From Kiritimatiellia bacterium (lineage in GTDB: Bacteria; Verrucomicrobiota; Kiritimatiellia; UBA8416; YA12-FULL-48-11): 64,000 bases of DNA. Made by a program: the position numbers and the translations under genes. The DNA lies in assembly GCA_028716365.1 (NCBI GenBank), contig JAQUPZ010000008.1, positions 124,001-188,000 of the forward strand, written 5' to 3'. Positions 44,576-52,194 of this stretch are shown one piece after another; within the stretch, counting starts at the first letter, position 1, and each line of letters opens with the position of its first letter. The notes under the pieces are model-generated. The model did not search any database and was not told where the DNA came from. It saw nothing but the letters and a program-made list of their open reading frames with translations.

Positions 44576-45928
44576 CTACTTGTTGAACTTTGAAGAGAGT
44601 TTGCCCTCTGCCCTTTCAAGATTGGAAATTGCAGTAAGGTAATCAAATCTCGCCGCGGTATCCCTGGCTTTCATTGCGGTCAAAGCGGTCTGGGCGGTAA
44701 TCAACTCTGCAACACCTGTCGCGCCATGCTGGTAACGATCACGCGTCACCTTGAGTGCCTGTTCCGCACTTACTGCTCCTTTGCCGGTAACCTCCACACG
44801 TTCCCGGGCTTCTTTCATCTCAATACAGGCTTGGATTGCATCAAGCTTCAAGTTGTTCAACACCTTTTCCTGGTCTGCCACAGCCGCCTGCGCCCGGGCT
44901 TTCGCCTCGCCGACCGCATTGCGGCTTCGAAATCCATCAAATATATTCAGGTCCACCATCACCCCGGCCATGTAACTCTGTTCAAATTCACTGGAGACAT
45001 CACTGTCCCAGTCCGATGAAGCAAATATATTAACTGTCGGGAAATATTCCTTTTTTGCCTTTGCAAGCGCCTTCCCGCGTATTTCCGCGGCAATCTTCAT
45101 GGCCTTGAATTCGGCACGATTTTCCGCGGCTGATGCCGGAATCAACGCACAAGCAGCTTCGGGGAGCGCCGCATGATATGTAAGAATATTCTCCGCAGTT
45201 GCAACATCCTTGCCAACGGCAGCATTCAAAGCCGCGATTGCCATTAGAAATCCGTTTCTGGCCCTGACAAGATCTTCTTTGGCCTGGGAAAGTTGGACTT
45301 CCAGGTTTAATACATCGGTTTCAAGCGCGGCTCCCGCCTTTTGACGCTCACGTGCAACCCGCAGGCTTTCCTCCACGCTTTTTACGGACTCTTCCTGGAC
45401 ATTTATAAATGTCCTGGCCTTTACTGATCCGTAATAAGTCTTTGTAATCATGTGGAGCAGTTCATTCCTGACAGCTTCCAGCCCTTCTCCGGCTGCTGAT
45501 GCGCCCAGGTTGGCCATGCCACGGTCAAGACTGCGTCGTCCTCCATCAAGAAGCCGGTACTGCAGACCTAAACTTACGCGAAGGTTATCAGTATCGTCCG
45601 GGTTGTTTGGATCAAAGGCAGGATCTGCCATGTTCAAAATCTTCTGGTTGAGCGACATCATGAACGCCTGGGGCGGATTATCAGTCCGGGCCAGCATACT
45701 CGAAACCGTGACCCAGGGATAATACGCTGACTCAGCGGATTTTACTCCCGCCTTTGCCGCGACAAGTCTGCTGGAGGCAGCCTTGATGTCCGGACTACTG
45801 GCTAGTCCCGTTGTCAAGCAATCACCAAGAGTCAGTTCGGCCGCTTTTAACAAACCTCCATGCAATTGGAGGAACAGAGAAATAATGACAACTGCAGTAC
45901 TATATCGACATATTCTGATACTTTTCAT
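44576..45928 (-). CDS. TolC-family outer-membrane efflux protein
   Basis: The start at 45928 is preferred over a longer frame. Its ATG overlaps the ArsR stop in ATGA, GGAGG lies six bases ahead, and the product then begins with a signal peptide (MKSIRICRYSTAVVIISLFL, ending near LKAAE). The 450-residue protein shows the two-fold helical repeats of the TolC family: LGDCLTTGLASSPDIKAASSR at the start, RERQKAGAALETDVLNLEVQL in the first half, and the equivalent RYQHGATGVAELITAQTALT near the end. It forms the outer-membrane tunnel for the pump. Translational coupling to the regulator gene is evident from the overlap. Confidence 0.92.
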   Translation of the reverse strand: MKSIRICRYSTAVVIISLFLQLHGGLLKAAELTLGDCLTTGLASSPDIKAASSRLVAAKAGVKSAESAYYPWVTVSSMLARTDNPPQAFMMSLNQKILNMADPAFDPNNPDDTDNLRVSLGLQYRLLDGGRRSLDRGMANLGASAAGEGLEAVRNELLHMITKTYYGSVKARTFINVQEESVKSVEESLRVARERQKAGAALETDVLNLEVQLSQAKEDLVRARNGFLMAIAALNAAVGKDVATAENILTYHAALPEAACALIPASAAENRAEFKAMKIAAEIRGKALAKAKKEYFPTVNIFASSDWDSDVSSEFEQSYMAGVMVDLNIFDGFRSRNAVGEAKARAQAAVADQEKVLNNLKLDAIQACIEMKEARERVEVTGKGAVSAEQALKVTRDRYQHGATGVAELITAQTALTAMKARDTAARFDYLTAISNLERAEGKLSSKFNK

Positions 45929-46245
45929 GAACAACCTCCGCTTTTTCTTATGCATCCGAGAATGGTAAGTGCCCTGGGATCTCCCACGGAATACCATACT
46001 TCCTTGCCTTTCCTCTCCGCATTGATCAATCCGACACGTTTCATCTGGTTCAGATGCTGTGATGTTGCCGCCTGCGGCAGATCCAGCTGTTCAGCTATTA
46101 TATGTACCGGCGATGAGCCGTTCACGTCCAGGATCTCTACGATCTTCAGCCTCTGGGGGTGGGCCAGCAGTTTCAGTGTTTCCGCCGTCCGCGCCAGAAG
46201 CTCAACAGACAGCCCTGTACATTTCCTGCCTTTTTTTGTTTTCAT
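45925..46245 (-). CDS. ArsR-family transcriptional repressor
   Basis: A 106-residue winged-helix regulator. KLLAHPQRLKIVEIL leads into the recognition unit DLPQAATSQHLNQMKRVGLI, then KGKEVWYSVGDPRAL as the wing. Three cysteines lie outside the DNA-binding part: C9 in GRKCTG and the two in LGCIRKSGGCS at the end. They could sense metals, arsenite or oxidised sulfur. The gene heads the efflux operon and its stop overlaps the TolC-like start. A palindrome placed between -35 and -10 upstream fits autorepression. The promoter lies so near the ATG that the transcript may be leaderless. Confidence 0.9.
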   Translation of the reverse strand: MKTKKGRKCTGLSVELLARTAETLKLLAHPQRLKIVEILDVNGSSPVHIIAEQLDLPQAATSQHLNQMKRVGLINAERKGKEVWYSVGDPRALTILGCIRKSGGCS

Positions 46246-46251
46246 GCTGTC

Positions 46252-46279
46252 AATATATCATAATATCATGATACGTCAA
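46252..46279 (-). promoter_or_regulatory. ArsR operon promoter with operator palindrome in the spacer
   Basis: On the minus strand TTGACG (46279-46274) is followed after 16 bases by TATATT (46257-46252). The 18-bp near-perfect palindrome TATCATGATATTATGATA (46273-46256) fills the spacer and touches the -10. Only six bases separate the -10 from the ArsR ATG at 46245, which predicts a transcript starting at or near the start codon. An upstream TTGCAT near 46309-46314 is a weaker alternative -35. Confidence 0.55.
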
Positions 46280-46387
46280 TATATAATTTTGATTATTTCC
46301 ATCCTTATGCAATCGATTTAAGTTTACCGGACAAAGAAGCTGATGGATTCACCACTGGAAGAAAAATCCGTTGAGGGGAAAAAGCAG

Positions 46388-46614
46388 GCTCTGTTTCGGC
46401 GTGGCCTGCCAGGCGAAGTTCGGAACGAATTACATTCATAAGCCCGGCTTCGTTAGAAAACTACGCCAAACATGCTTCGCCTCTTAATTTTTTGGTGTTA
46501 AGCCAATTTTTTATGGCTGTGCCACGCGGTATATCCTCCCACTGCAAGCTCTGTTTCGGCGTGGCCTGCCAGGCGAAGTTCGGAGCGAATTACATTCATA
46601 AGCCCGGCTTCGTT
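46388..46614 (+). repeat. 67-bp direct repeat pair beside the tRNA gene
   Basis: Two copies, 46388-46454 and 46548-46614, begin GCTCTGTTTCGGCGTGG and end CCCGGCTTCGTT. They differ at one position (CGGAACG against CGGAGCG) and start 160 bp apart. The DNA between them and up to the ArsR promoter shows no gene. The repeats lie on the 3' side of the tRNA and may be remnants of earlier insertions or a local duplication. Confidence 0.75.
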
Positions 46615-46637
46615 CAAGAAACTAAACTACGCCGGGC

Positions 46638-46672
46638 AGTCTTCGTTCATCGCTTCGCTCCGAACGAAGACT
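46638..46672 (-). terminator. Stem-loop at the tRNA 3' end
   Basis: A perfect 11-bp stem, AGTCTTCGTTC (46638-46648) with GAACGAAGACT (46662-46672), around a 13-base loop immediately follows the CCA end of the minus-strand tRNA. It could mark termination or processing. No clear T-run follows on the minus strand, so the terminator call is tentative. Confidence 0.4.
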
Positions 46673-46747
46673 GGTGGAGCAGAGGAGATTCGAACTCCCG
46701 ACCCCCACGTTGCGAACGTGATGCTCTACCAACTGAGCTACTGCCCC
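46672..46747 (-). tRNA. tRNA-Ala (anticodon CGC)
   Basis: The minus strand gives a full cloverleaf. The acceptor GGGGCAG pairs with CTGCTCC with one G-T, the D arm is GCTC-AGTTGGTA-GAGC, the anticodon stem TCACG/CGTGG encloses the loop TTCGCAA (anticodon CGC, reading GCG), and the T arm contains TTCGAAT. The CCA end is encoded. The gene is intact and serves as the attachment site of the island to its right on the plus strand; its 5' half from the anticodon region on is duplicated at 52195-52235. Confidence 0.92.
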
Positions 46748-46777
46748 ATGCTTCGTAAAACGCCGATACAATCGCAG
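46707..46777. repeat. Left attachment repeat (attL), 71 bp
   Basis: This segment is identical, base for base, to 52195-52265. It runs from inside the tRNA anticodon arm (ACGTTGCGAACG) through the tRNA 5' end at 46747 and 30 bases into its upstream flank (ending CGATACAATCGCAG). A lower-similarity match continues for another 100 bases. Confidence 0.85.
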
Positions 46778-46955
46778 ATTTTCTAGGGATTTCAAGCATT
46801 TCCCTCAGCTTATCAAAATCCTCTTATTCCCTTAAAATCCTCTTATGGCGATGCAAAATATGCCACCGAAATGCCACCAAAAGTGTAAGGGATATTTCGG
46901 GTAGGTCTGAAACTTTGTAATCGAATAATACAATTTGTTAGTTTTAAGGGGGTTG

Positions 46956-47450
46956 CTATCCAAATATATCAAATATATTAAGTCCGTCCTGTTTCACCAA
47001 CCCACGTGCAGGTCGATCTGTATGTGAGAACGTAACCTTATAGTAAAGTTTCCCCTGTTCAAGAAGCTCTGAATAGTTATCGTCATTAAAGGGGTGGTTA
47101 TTCTTATCTGAGAAAAAATACTTACCTGTCCAAACTCCGCCGGGAACAAGCAAAAAAGGCAAATTCAAGCTGGGATCTGAAGCAGAAAGATTTCTAGTGC
47201 TACTAACCATTCTGAGTAGTCGAAGAAACGGGTTCTTTTGATACGTAACAAGCATAACCTCACGGATAGTTGTTACTTTTCCTCCCCGATTACAGATCTC
47301 GCAGCAAATACCTTTTCCATCAATACCATCAATACCCGCAACCTTGATCGAAAGACGTATGCCTTCCTTTTTCCACTTATAAATATCCCAAACAGCAACC
47401 AAGGAGGAAAGAATCGCTCCCCATAATGCTAAGAGTGTTGTCGTAGTCAT
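46956..47450 (-). CDS. Island hypothetical protein with N-terminal membrane span
   Basis: A 164-residue protein beginning MTTTTLLALWGAILSSLVAV, a single span at about residues 4-22, followed by a basic WKKEGIRLS stretch, which suggests the C-terminal part faces the cytoplasm. The remainder is beta-rich (IKVAGIDGIDGKGICCEICN, then WTGKYFFSDKN). It contains a CCEIC cysteine cluster. I recognise no family. Similar small proteins with one span and a beta-sandwich are frequent cargo in islands. It is transcribed towards the tRNA, 127 bp beyond the stop of the next minus-strand gene. Confidence 0.6.
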   Translation of the reverse strand: MTTTTLLALWGAILSSLVAVWDIYKWKKEGIRLSIKVAGIDGIDGKGICCEICNRGGKVTTIREVMLVTYQKNPFLRLLRMVSSTRNLSASDPSLNLPFLLVPGGVWTGKYFFSDKNNHPFNDDNYSELLEQGKLYYKVTFSHTDRPARGLVKQDGLNIFDIFG

Positions 47451-47576
47451 TAGGCGTCCTGTGTTCGACCAAATCTAATGTTCAACCAATATCACAATCA
47501 GATTTAACTAATCAATTCATTAACCGAGCGATATAATAGTATCATAGTTGGCGATTTTAGAGGGGCAGAGAATAAT

Positions 47577-48548
47577 TCAATCGATCTTTAAGCGATCAAG
47601 TAATTCCTGACAGTTTTGACAATAATAAGTTCCTCTTTCAGTCCTCATCTTTGCATTGTAAGTATTTTGTGCCATTGCCTTCTTATCAAATATACCTTGG
47701 AAATTCAGAGAGTTGAAGAACTGTGCATCCATATACAATTCTGAAGGGTTGTGAATATTATTTTTTATGGCATTTCTAACAGCCTCATCAATGGACAGGC
47801 AGTCAGCGAAAGGTATGCCAAGGCTATTGATGCAAACGTGATTCTTTGTTTCAGAGAAATGGAGTAGAGGGTCTTCGTAGTATTCGTTGCTCCCTTGGGT
47901 AAAGATTGCATACAAATTAAGTCCGAGAGTTCTTTTGTAAATTGATTGAAGCTCTTTGACCAATTTTATGAATATCTCTGGTTTATATGTGCATTTAACC
48001 CCACGCCTGAAATAACCAACATGCCAGTTACTTTTTAGGAGCAAGCTATCACCAAATGAAAGAAATGATACATTTGGATAGAGCTTGGACAGTTTGTCAA
48101 TTTCGCCTCTCAGTAGAATAAGCTGGTCTCTAGAAAGAGTTCCGTTCCGAATAGAATCTTTTACTCCAATAGCGTCAATAAGCCCGAAAACGGAATATTG
48201 TCGTAGAAAAAGACTCTCCAGCCATTGGTGTTTTACGAATATGTGAGGTTTCTCGCCACCATCATAAGAACCTACGCAAGTGACAAACTTTTCTGCTGGA
48301 AGGACTATGGGAACTTCGTGATACCTATCGATACTATTTGGATACCAAGATAACTCTACCGAATTGGTGAATATTCTTTTTGCAACTATGTAAGAAATAT
48401 ACCCAACAGCCCTATATTCTTCACCGTTGCAGGATTCAATTAATGCCTTCTCGTATTCTTCAAGGTATATCTCATCTATCAAGAAACACTCTCTGCCAAG
48501 CGGGATATCCTCAAAACGGTAGACTTGAATCATCTCGTGTTCAAACAA
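47577..48548 (-). CDS. Island hypothetical protein with C-terminal CxxC
   Basis: A 323-residue cytoplasmic protein. The TTG start is chosen because GGAGG lies six bases before it. No family is certain. The centre (about residues 155-175) reads YPNVSFLSFGDSLLLKSNW, recalling the metal-binding turn of nucleotide-cyclase-like palm domains, and LNLYAIFTQGSNEYYEDPLL follows. This likeness is weak and no second catalytic motif was found. The C-terminus has YYCQNCQELL, a possible zinc knuckle. It is read away from the integrase remnant. It could be stand-alone cargo or a defence component. Confidence 0.6.
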   Translation of the reverse strand: MFEHEMIQVYRFEDIPLGRECFLIDEIYLEEYEKALIESCNGEEYRAVGYISYIVAKRIFTNSVELSWYPNSIDRYHEVPIVLPAEKFVTCVGSYDGGEKPHIFVKHQWLESLFLRQYSVFGLIDAIGVKDSIRNGTLSRDQLILLRGEIDKLSKLYPNVSFLSFGDSLLLKSNWHVGYFRRGVKCTYKPEIFIKLVKELQSIYKRTLGLNLYAIFTQGSNEYYEDPLLHFSETKNHVCINSLGIPFADCLSIDEAVRNAIKNNIHNPSELYMDAQFFNSLNFQGIFDKKAMAQNTYNAKMRTERGTYYCQNCQELLDRLKID

Positions 48549-48725
48549 TAAACACCTCCATTGTCAAAGTGGTATCATAGCAAAAATGAACAAACTGAAC
48601 AGGAGGAACACAACATGAAGAAAATGCACTTTGTCCGTAGACCCTTCTTTTGGTAGACTTATGTTCTATGGTATCAAACAGATTCATCCCGTTATTATCT
48701 CCATTCCTCCAAATCGGGTAAGTAG

Positions 48726-48983
48726 CAATTCTATTCGCTACGACATACCTTTGCCAGTTTACAATCAGATAATGGAACAGAAACAACGGCTTTGGCTTCT
48801 CTCATGGGACACAGCTCTGTAAGAACTTTGCAACGATATGTCACCAATACTTTTGAACACCATAAAAATGCAGTAGATAATCTTGAGAGAAATTTGCAGG
48901 CAGTAATTGGAACGGTTGAGCAAGTAAGAATTAAGAGGGATGAGGAAAAGATAGCAAAGAAGGCGGTTGAGATGATGAAGTAG
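48726..48983 (+). pseudogene. Tyrosine recombinase (phage-type integrase), C-terminal fragment
   Basis: An open frame with no ATG at its head encodes YSLRHTFASLQSDNG, then LMGHSSVRTLQRYVTN, followed by a helical tail to the stop. These contain the box II Arg-His (LRHT), the second His/Arg context (MGHSSV) and the Tyr nucleophile (RYV) of the tyrosine recombinase active site. A TAG at 48723 ends the frame upstream, and the N-terminal and core-binding parts are absent, so this is the relic of the island's integrase. Family usual length is about 350-400 residues; about 85 remain. Confidence 0.8.
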
Positions 48984-49153
48984 GTTTGTCTTGTTTAATA
49001 AACCGGAGACGAGTTGTAATATTACCCTCATGTTGAGCAGTATGCATTTTTCTCTCATAAATATTGCTTTTTATTGCTAAATATTAACATATATTGCTTT
49101 TATATCTTTTCCCTTGAATTCATTGATAAAGAAGCAGATAATTCTGGTTACAA

Positions 49154-49372
49154 ATGATTACGAGTAAGAATAGACTTAAACAAGTGATTGTTGCCGAAGG
49201 TATTACTCAGGCTGAATTATCAAGGAAATGTGGACTTTCTACTGGTACGATTAATAGAGCCTGTAATCAGGTGCTAATCTTATCTCCAACATCGAGAAGT
49301 AAAATACTAAAAGCGATTAATGACCTATCGGGGAAAAAGTATATTCATAAGAAACTTTTCGGTTGCAAATAG
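49154..49372 (+). CDS. Small HTH (XRE-type) DNA-binding protein
   Basis: A 72-residue protein. Residues ~6-60 form a helix-turn-helix of the Cro/C1 type: LKQVIVAEGITQAELSRKCGLSTGTINRA carries the two recognition helices, then SPTSRSKILKAINDLSGK. It has no other domain. It precedes the three-gene cassette by 128 bp on the same strand and is a natural candidate for its regulator, or a phage-type immunity repressor of the island. No strong ribosome site precedes the ATG. Confidence 0.75.
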   Translation: MITSKNRLKQVIVAEGITQAELSRKCGLSTGTINRACNQVLILSPTSRSKILKAINDLSGKKYIHKKLFGCK

Positions 49373-49500
49373 ATAATACCGAGAGCAATGTATATTAGTT
49401 TAAATCTCCCGACAATTGTATTTGAAATAAGTAGGAATATAAAAATTAAACAAATTATGTGTTCCAGCAAGCGAACAAAGTTCAACAAGGAGGAAGTGTT

Positions 49501-49983
49501 ATGATTCCAAATTCGCTAACAAAAACAGGAGCGTATGCTGGATTATGGAGTTATTTGAAATCCGTTGATTGTGCATTAGCTCGATCCCTCGACGAGAAAA
49601 CATCTCCAAAGCTCACGGAATTCGATAAAGAACGAATTAACTCTTTTGCGGATTTTCTGGAAGATGGGATAAGTATTAACAAACAAGAGTCATTTACTCC
49701 TTCCCATCTATTACAGTATATGGAAAAACACGAACCAAATTATAGTTCATCCCTTAATCTGCGTTCTTTGATTTCCGAGGTAGAAGAATTTGATTCTTTT
49801 CAAAAAATGCAAAGAGTGGGTTTTGATAAAAAGCTTCAAAAGCTCATTGAGTCTATTCGGTCTTCTTTAAACCCTTCGGAAAAGGATTTATTTATTTATT
49901 CAACGTATCATGAGGAATTTACGTTGCTTAGGCTTATCGTTCAAAATTTATTGCGGCATGCAGAGGTTAGTTTGACCGAATAG
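49501..49983 (+). CDS. Cassette gene 1: helical protein of unknown family
   Basis: The ATG at 49501 is chosen over a longer frame because AAGGAGGA precedes it by five bases. The 160-residue product is predicted almost entirely helical and polar (TEFDKERINSFADFLEDG, then FDKKLQKLIESIRSSLNPSE) and ends in ILRLIVQNLLRHAEV-like hydrophobic helices (LLRLIVQNLLRHAEV). No signal, membrane span or catalytic motif is seen. It ends ten bases before the zinc-peptidase-like gene, so the three cassette genes form one operon. It may be a partner, an inhibitor or a sensor of the peptidase. Family unknown to me. Confidence 0.65.
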   Translation: MIPNSLTKTGAYAGLWSYLKSVDCALARSLDEKTSPKLTEFDKERINSFADFLEDGISINKQESFTPSHLLQYMEKHEPNYSSSLNLRSLISEVEEFDSFQKMQRVGFDKKLQKLIESIRSSLNPSEKDLFIYSTYHEEFTLLRLIVQNLLRHAEVSLTE

Positions 49984-49993
49984 AGAAGTCCAT

Positions 49994-51403
49994 ATGATTA
50001 CGTCGTTGACCGAGCATTCGGCAATTCGATCAAAAGCACTTGCGATGATTGAAAGAGCCGTGTCACGAGTCAAGGAAATCGATAAATGGCACTTTCCCAC
50101 TTTTTCGACAGAAGATGCAAGAAAACTAATACTTTCATCATTGGAAGCAATCAGAGCACCTACAAACCTAGTGCCGATGGATCCAGCGGTTCTGTATATG
50201 CGTTTCTTTTCCATCGAGCAAATGATACATCTTCTTGAATCTTCGTCAATAGACCATATTTCGTGGCCGATAGTTGGTTATTATGATGAAATATGGGATC
50301 TATTCTTTGGCAAAGATGGCCCCAAAGTTTTCTATTCAGTCACGGTAGACCATAATTACAAAATACGACGTTTCAGCAAAACGATGTCTTTTGCTTTACG
50401 TGATCTTTTACCACATGCAAAAGTTGAATCTTTGTTATCGGGCAAAGAATTATATTGTCTCGAGTTAGCATCGTCGGAAGATAATAACCTTCCAATGTAT
50501 GCAAATATTGGGCATGAGTTTGGTCATGTCGTGCATGATCAGACGCAAAAAGAAATTTCTCCGTTATTCATTAATCATTTTTTACCAGTTTTTGAAAATA
50601 TGTCTAAAGATATTATTGATGCTGGACCATCAAAGTCTACAAGTCACACAGCCTTTAAAATTGTAAATGCTATAGGGAGTCTTGCAGAGGAGTTATTTAG
50701 TGACATGGTTGGAGCGATTCTCTTAGGGCCTGCTTTTTATCTATCGCTTTCAGAAATGGGTTGGGGACTTGATCGTGACTCATGCAAAGTCCATTTATTA
50801 CCAACGGATGATCGTGTTCGAGCACATCCAAGTTTTAATTTTCGACTTAAATGTATAAGACATATTGCTCAGATTGATAATTTCTGTGAACAAATTAAAG
50901 TAAAATCACAGAAAAATAAAGATATGGGCTTTATCAATATATCGGACTATTTTTTGAAAGAAATAAATGCAGAAAAGAGCGAGATAGTAGTATCTCCTTC
51001 TTCCGACAGTGATTCGGCTTTTATTGAACATATATTTAAAGTTCGACTCCCTGAGATGAATATAGCTTTTGAATCTTTTGTTAATGATTGCGAAAAGAAA
51101 ATAAGGGGATTGTTCAAAATACCGCCCTCCTGCGATGTTTCAGATGTGATGGAATTGATTCTAAGATTACGTCAATGGATATTACCAAATATTGTGCCTA
51201 ATGGAACGTTATTGGGAAAGGTCCCTTCGTTCAATTGTATTCTTACAGCCTCAGCACTTTGCCGCATAGAATCGCTTGCAAATGGTAATTTTGATAAACA
51301 GAAAGAGTTATCAAATAAAATTTATAAGATTGATCGCCTCACGGAGAAAGCTCTAGAAGTCTCGCTGATACAACGCATGTATAACGAAAGGCCTAAAAGG
51401 TAA
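49994..51403 (+). CDS. Cassette gene 2: gluzincin-type zinc metallopeptidase-like protein
   Basis: A 469-residue soluble protein. Residues 174-178 are HEFGH, the zinc-binding HEXXH. The second-helix motif EELFSD places an EXXXD (E233, D237) 55 residues later, as in gluzincin peptidases. The surrounding LAEELFSDMVGAILLGPAFYLSL is hydrophobic and helical, typical for the lower lobe. The N-terminal 170 residues and C-terminal 200 residues match nothing I know. There is no signal peptide, so it would act in the cytoplasm, like the ImmA-type or defence-associated peptidases. It sits between the helical protein (10 bp gap) and the deaminase-like gene (5 bp gap). It may cleave a partner protein on a trigger; this is inference. 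Confidence 0.72.
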   Translation: MITSLTEHSAIRSKALAMIERAVSRVKEIDKWHFPTFSTEDARKLILSSLEAIRAPTNLVPMDPAVLYMRFFSIEQMIHLLESSSIDHISWPIVGYYDEIWDLFFGKDGPKVFYSVTVDHNYKIRRFSKTMSFALRDLLPHAKVESLLSGKELYCLELASSEDNNLPMYANIGHEFGHVVHDQTQKEISPLFINHFLPVFENMSKDIIDAGPSKSTSHTAFKIVNAIGSLAEELFSDMVGAILLGPAFYLSLSEMGWGLDRDSCKVHLLPTDDRVRAHPSFNFRLKCIRHIAQIDNFCEQIKVKSQKNKDMGFINISDYFLKEINAEKSEIVVSPSSDSDSAFIEHIFKVRLPEMNIAFESFVNDCEKKIRGLFKIPPSCDVSDVMELILRLRQWILPNIVPNGTLLGKVPSFNCILTASALCRIESLANGNFDKQKELSNKIYKIDRLTEKALEVSLIQRMYNERPKR

Positions 51404-51408
51404 TATCA

Positions 51409-52038
51409 ATGGCAGTTCTTAACAACAGTGATATCAAGAAACGTATTGAAGAAACAAATTATACAAAAAAACTTATTATCACGCCATTACTTTCCGAGGG
51501 ACAAATTGGAACTGCATCTGTAGACATTCGGCTTGGCTCGTCTATTATTATTCCAAAAAAAGTCTATTTGGAAAAACAAGATGTAACAGATGAGGAAATG
51601 GTTTTGCAGGTTGAAAAAAGGCGTTATGATAAAGTAAAGTTACAATATCATTCACAATTCATGTTACACCCAAATCAACTTATTTTGAGCGGGACATTTG
51701 AATACATATGTTTGCCAGACGATTTGTTTTCAACAGTCATGAGTCGTTCTTCTTGGGGACGACTGGGGTTAGTAGTAGCAACGGCATCAGCTATTCAACC
51801 CGGATATAAAGGGTGTTTAACGTTAGAACTTGTTAACGTTAGTGAAAGTCCTATAGCCCTTTATCCGGGGTTATCTATCGGACAATTGGTGTTCCATGAA
51901 GTCATAGGAAAAGGAGCATTATCATCATATGAGGGAAGATATGATTGTCCTACGGAAGCAGAACTTCCGAAGTTCTTCCACAGCCAAGAAGATTATGAGC
52001 TTACCTTTTGGGGATCTAAAAAGCCCAGCCGAATTTAA
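51409..52038 (+). CDS. Cassette gene 3: dCTP deaminase/dUTPase-fold protein
   Basis: A 209-residue protein of the trimeric dUTPase/dCTP-deaminase (Dcd) fold. GTASVDIRLGSS (about residues 34-45) matches the first conserved motif. SRSSWGRLG (112-120) holds the Ser/Arg pair that binds phosphate and the deamination site. ATASAIQPGYKGCLTLELVN includes E140, equivalent to the general-base Glu of E. coli Dcd (E138), and YPGLSIGQLVF closes the core. The C-terminal 40 residues are extended. Enzymes of this group convert dCTP to dUTP, or to dUMP when bifunctional. The gene lies five bases after the peptidase gene on an AT-rich island, so it is accessory rather than the housekeeping copy. Nucleotide depletion during phage infection is a plausible role. 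Confidence 0.85.
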   Translation: MAVLNNSDIKKRIEETNYTKKLIITPLLSEGQIGTASVDIRLGSSIIIPKKVYLEKQDVTDEEMVLQVEKRRYDKVKLQYHSQFMLHPNQLILSGTFEYICLPDDLFSTVMSRSSWGRLGLVVATASAIQPGYKGCLTLELVNVSESPIALYPGLSIGQLVFHEVIGKGALSSYEGRYDCPTEAELPKFFHSQEDYELTFWGSKKPSRI

Positions 52039-52116
52039 GATTGCATACTTATTACCAAGAATAGACAATTTCTTAATCATTCTTTCCTCTTCCTCAATGC
52101 AAAAGCGATGCAAAAG

Positions 52117-52140
52117 ATGCCACCGAACATGCCACCGAAA
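52117..52140. repeat. Tandem ATGCCACCGAA motif, candidate integrase arm site
   Basis: Two copies of ATGCCACCGAA, spaced by one base, lie just after the deaminase-like gene. The same motif recurs at 46860-46881, 52347-52377 and 52911-52932, each beside an attachment-like repeat. Clusters of this kind are typical arm-type binding sites of tyrosine recombinases; the assignment here is by position and repetition only. Confidence 0.45.
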
Positions 52141-52194
52141 AATTTCAAAAGTTGTAAGTAATTGATGATTAGATTGATGTAAAAGATGAATCTA

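Noticed and set aside
46492-46758. An 88-residue plus-strand frame running across the tRNA
   Set aside because: Its C-terminal half is simply the antisense of the tRNA; a common false gene at such loci.
48541-48786. An 81-residue minus-strand frame left of the integrase remnant
   Set aside because: Overlaps the ribosome site and start region of the orphan gene and has no plausible start or motif; regarded as chance.
51409-52038. Deaminase-like gene as the housekeeping dcd
   Set aside because: Its AT-rich island location and coupling to a peptidase gene argue for an accessory copy; this needs the rest of the genome to settle.
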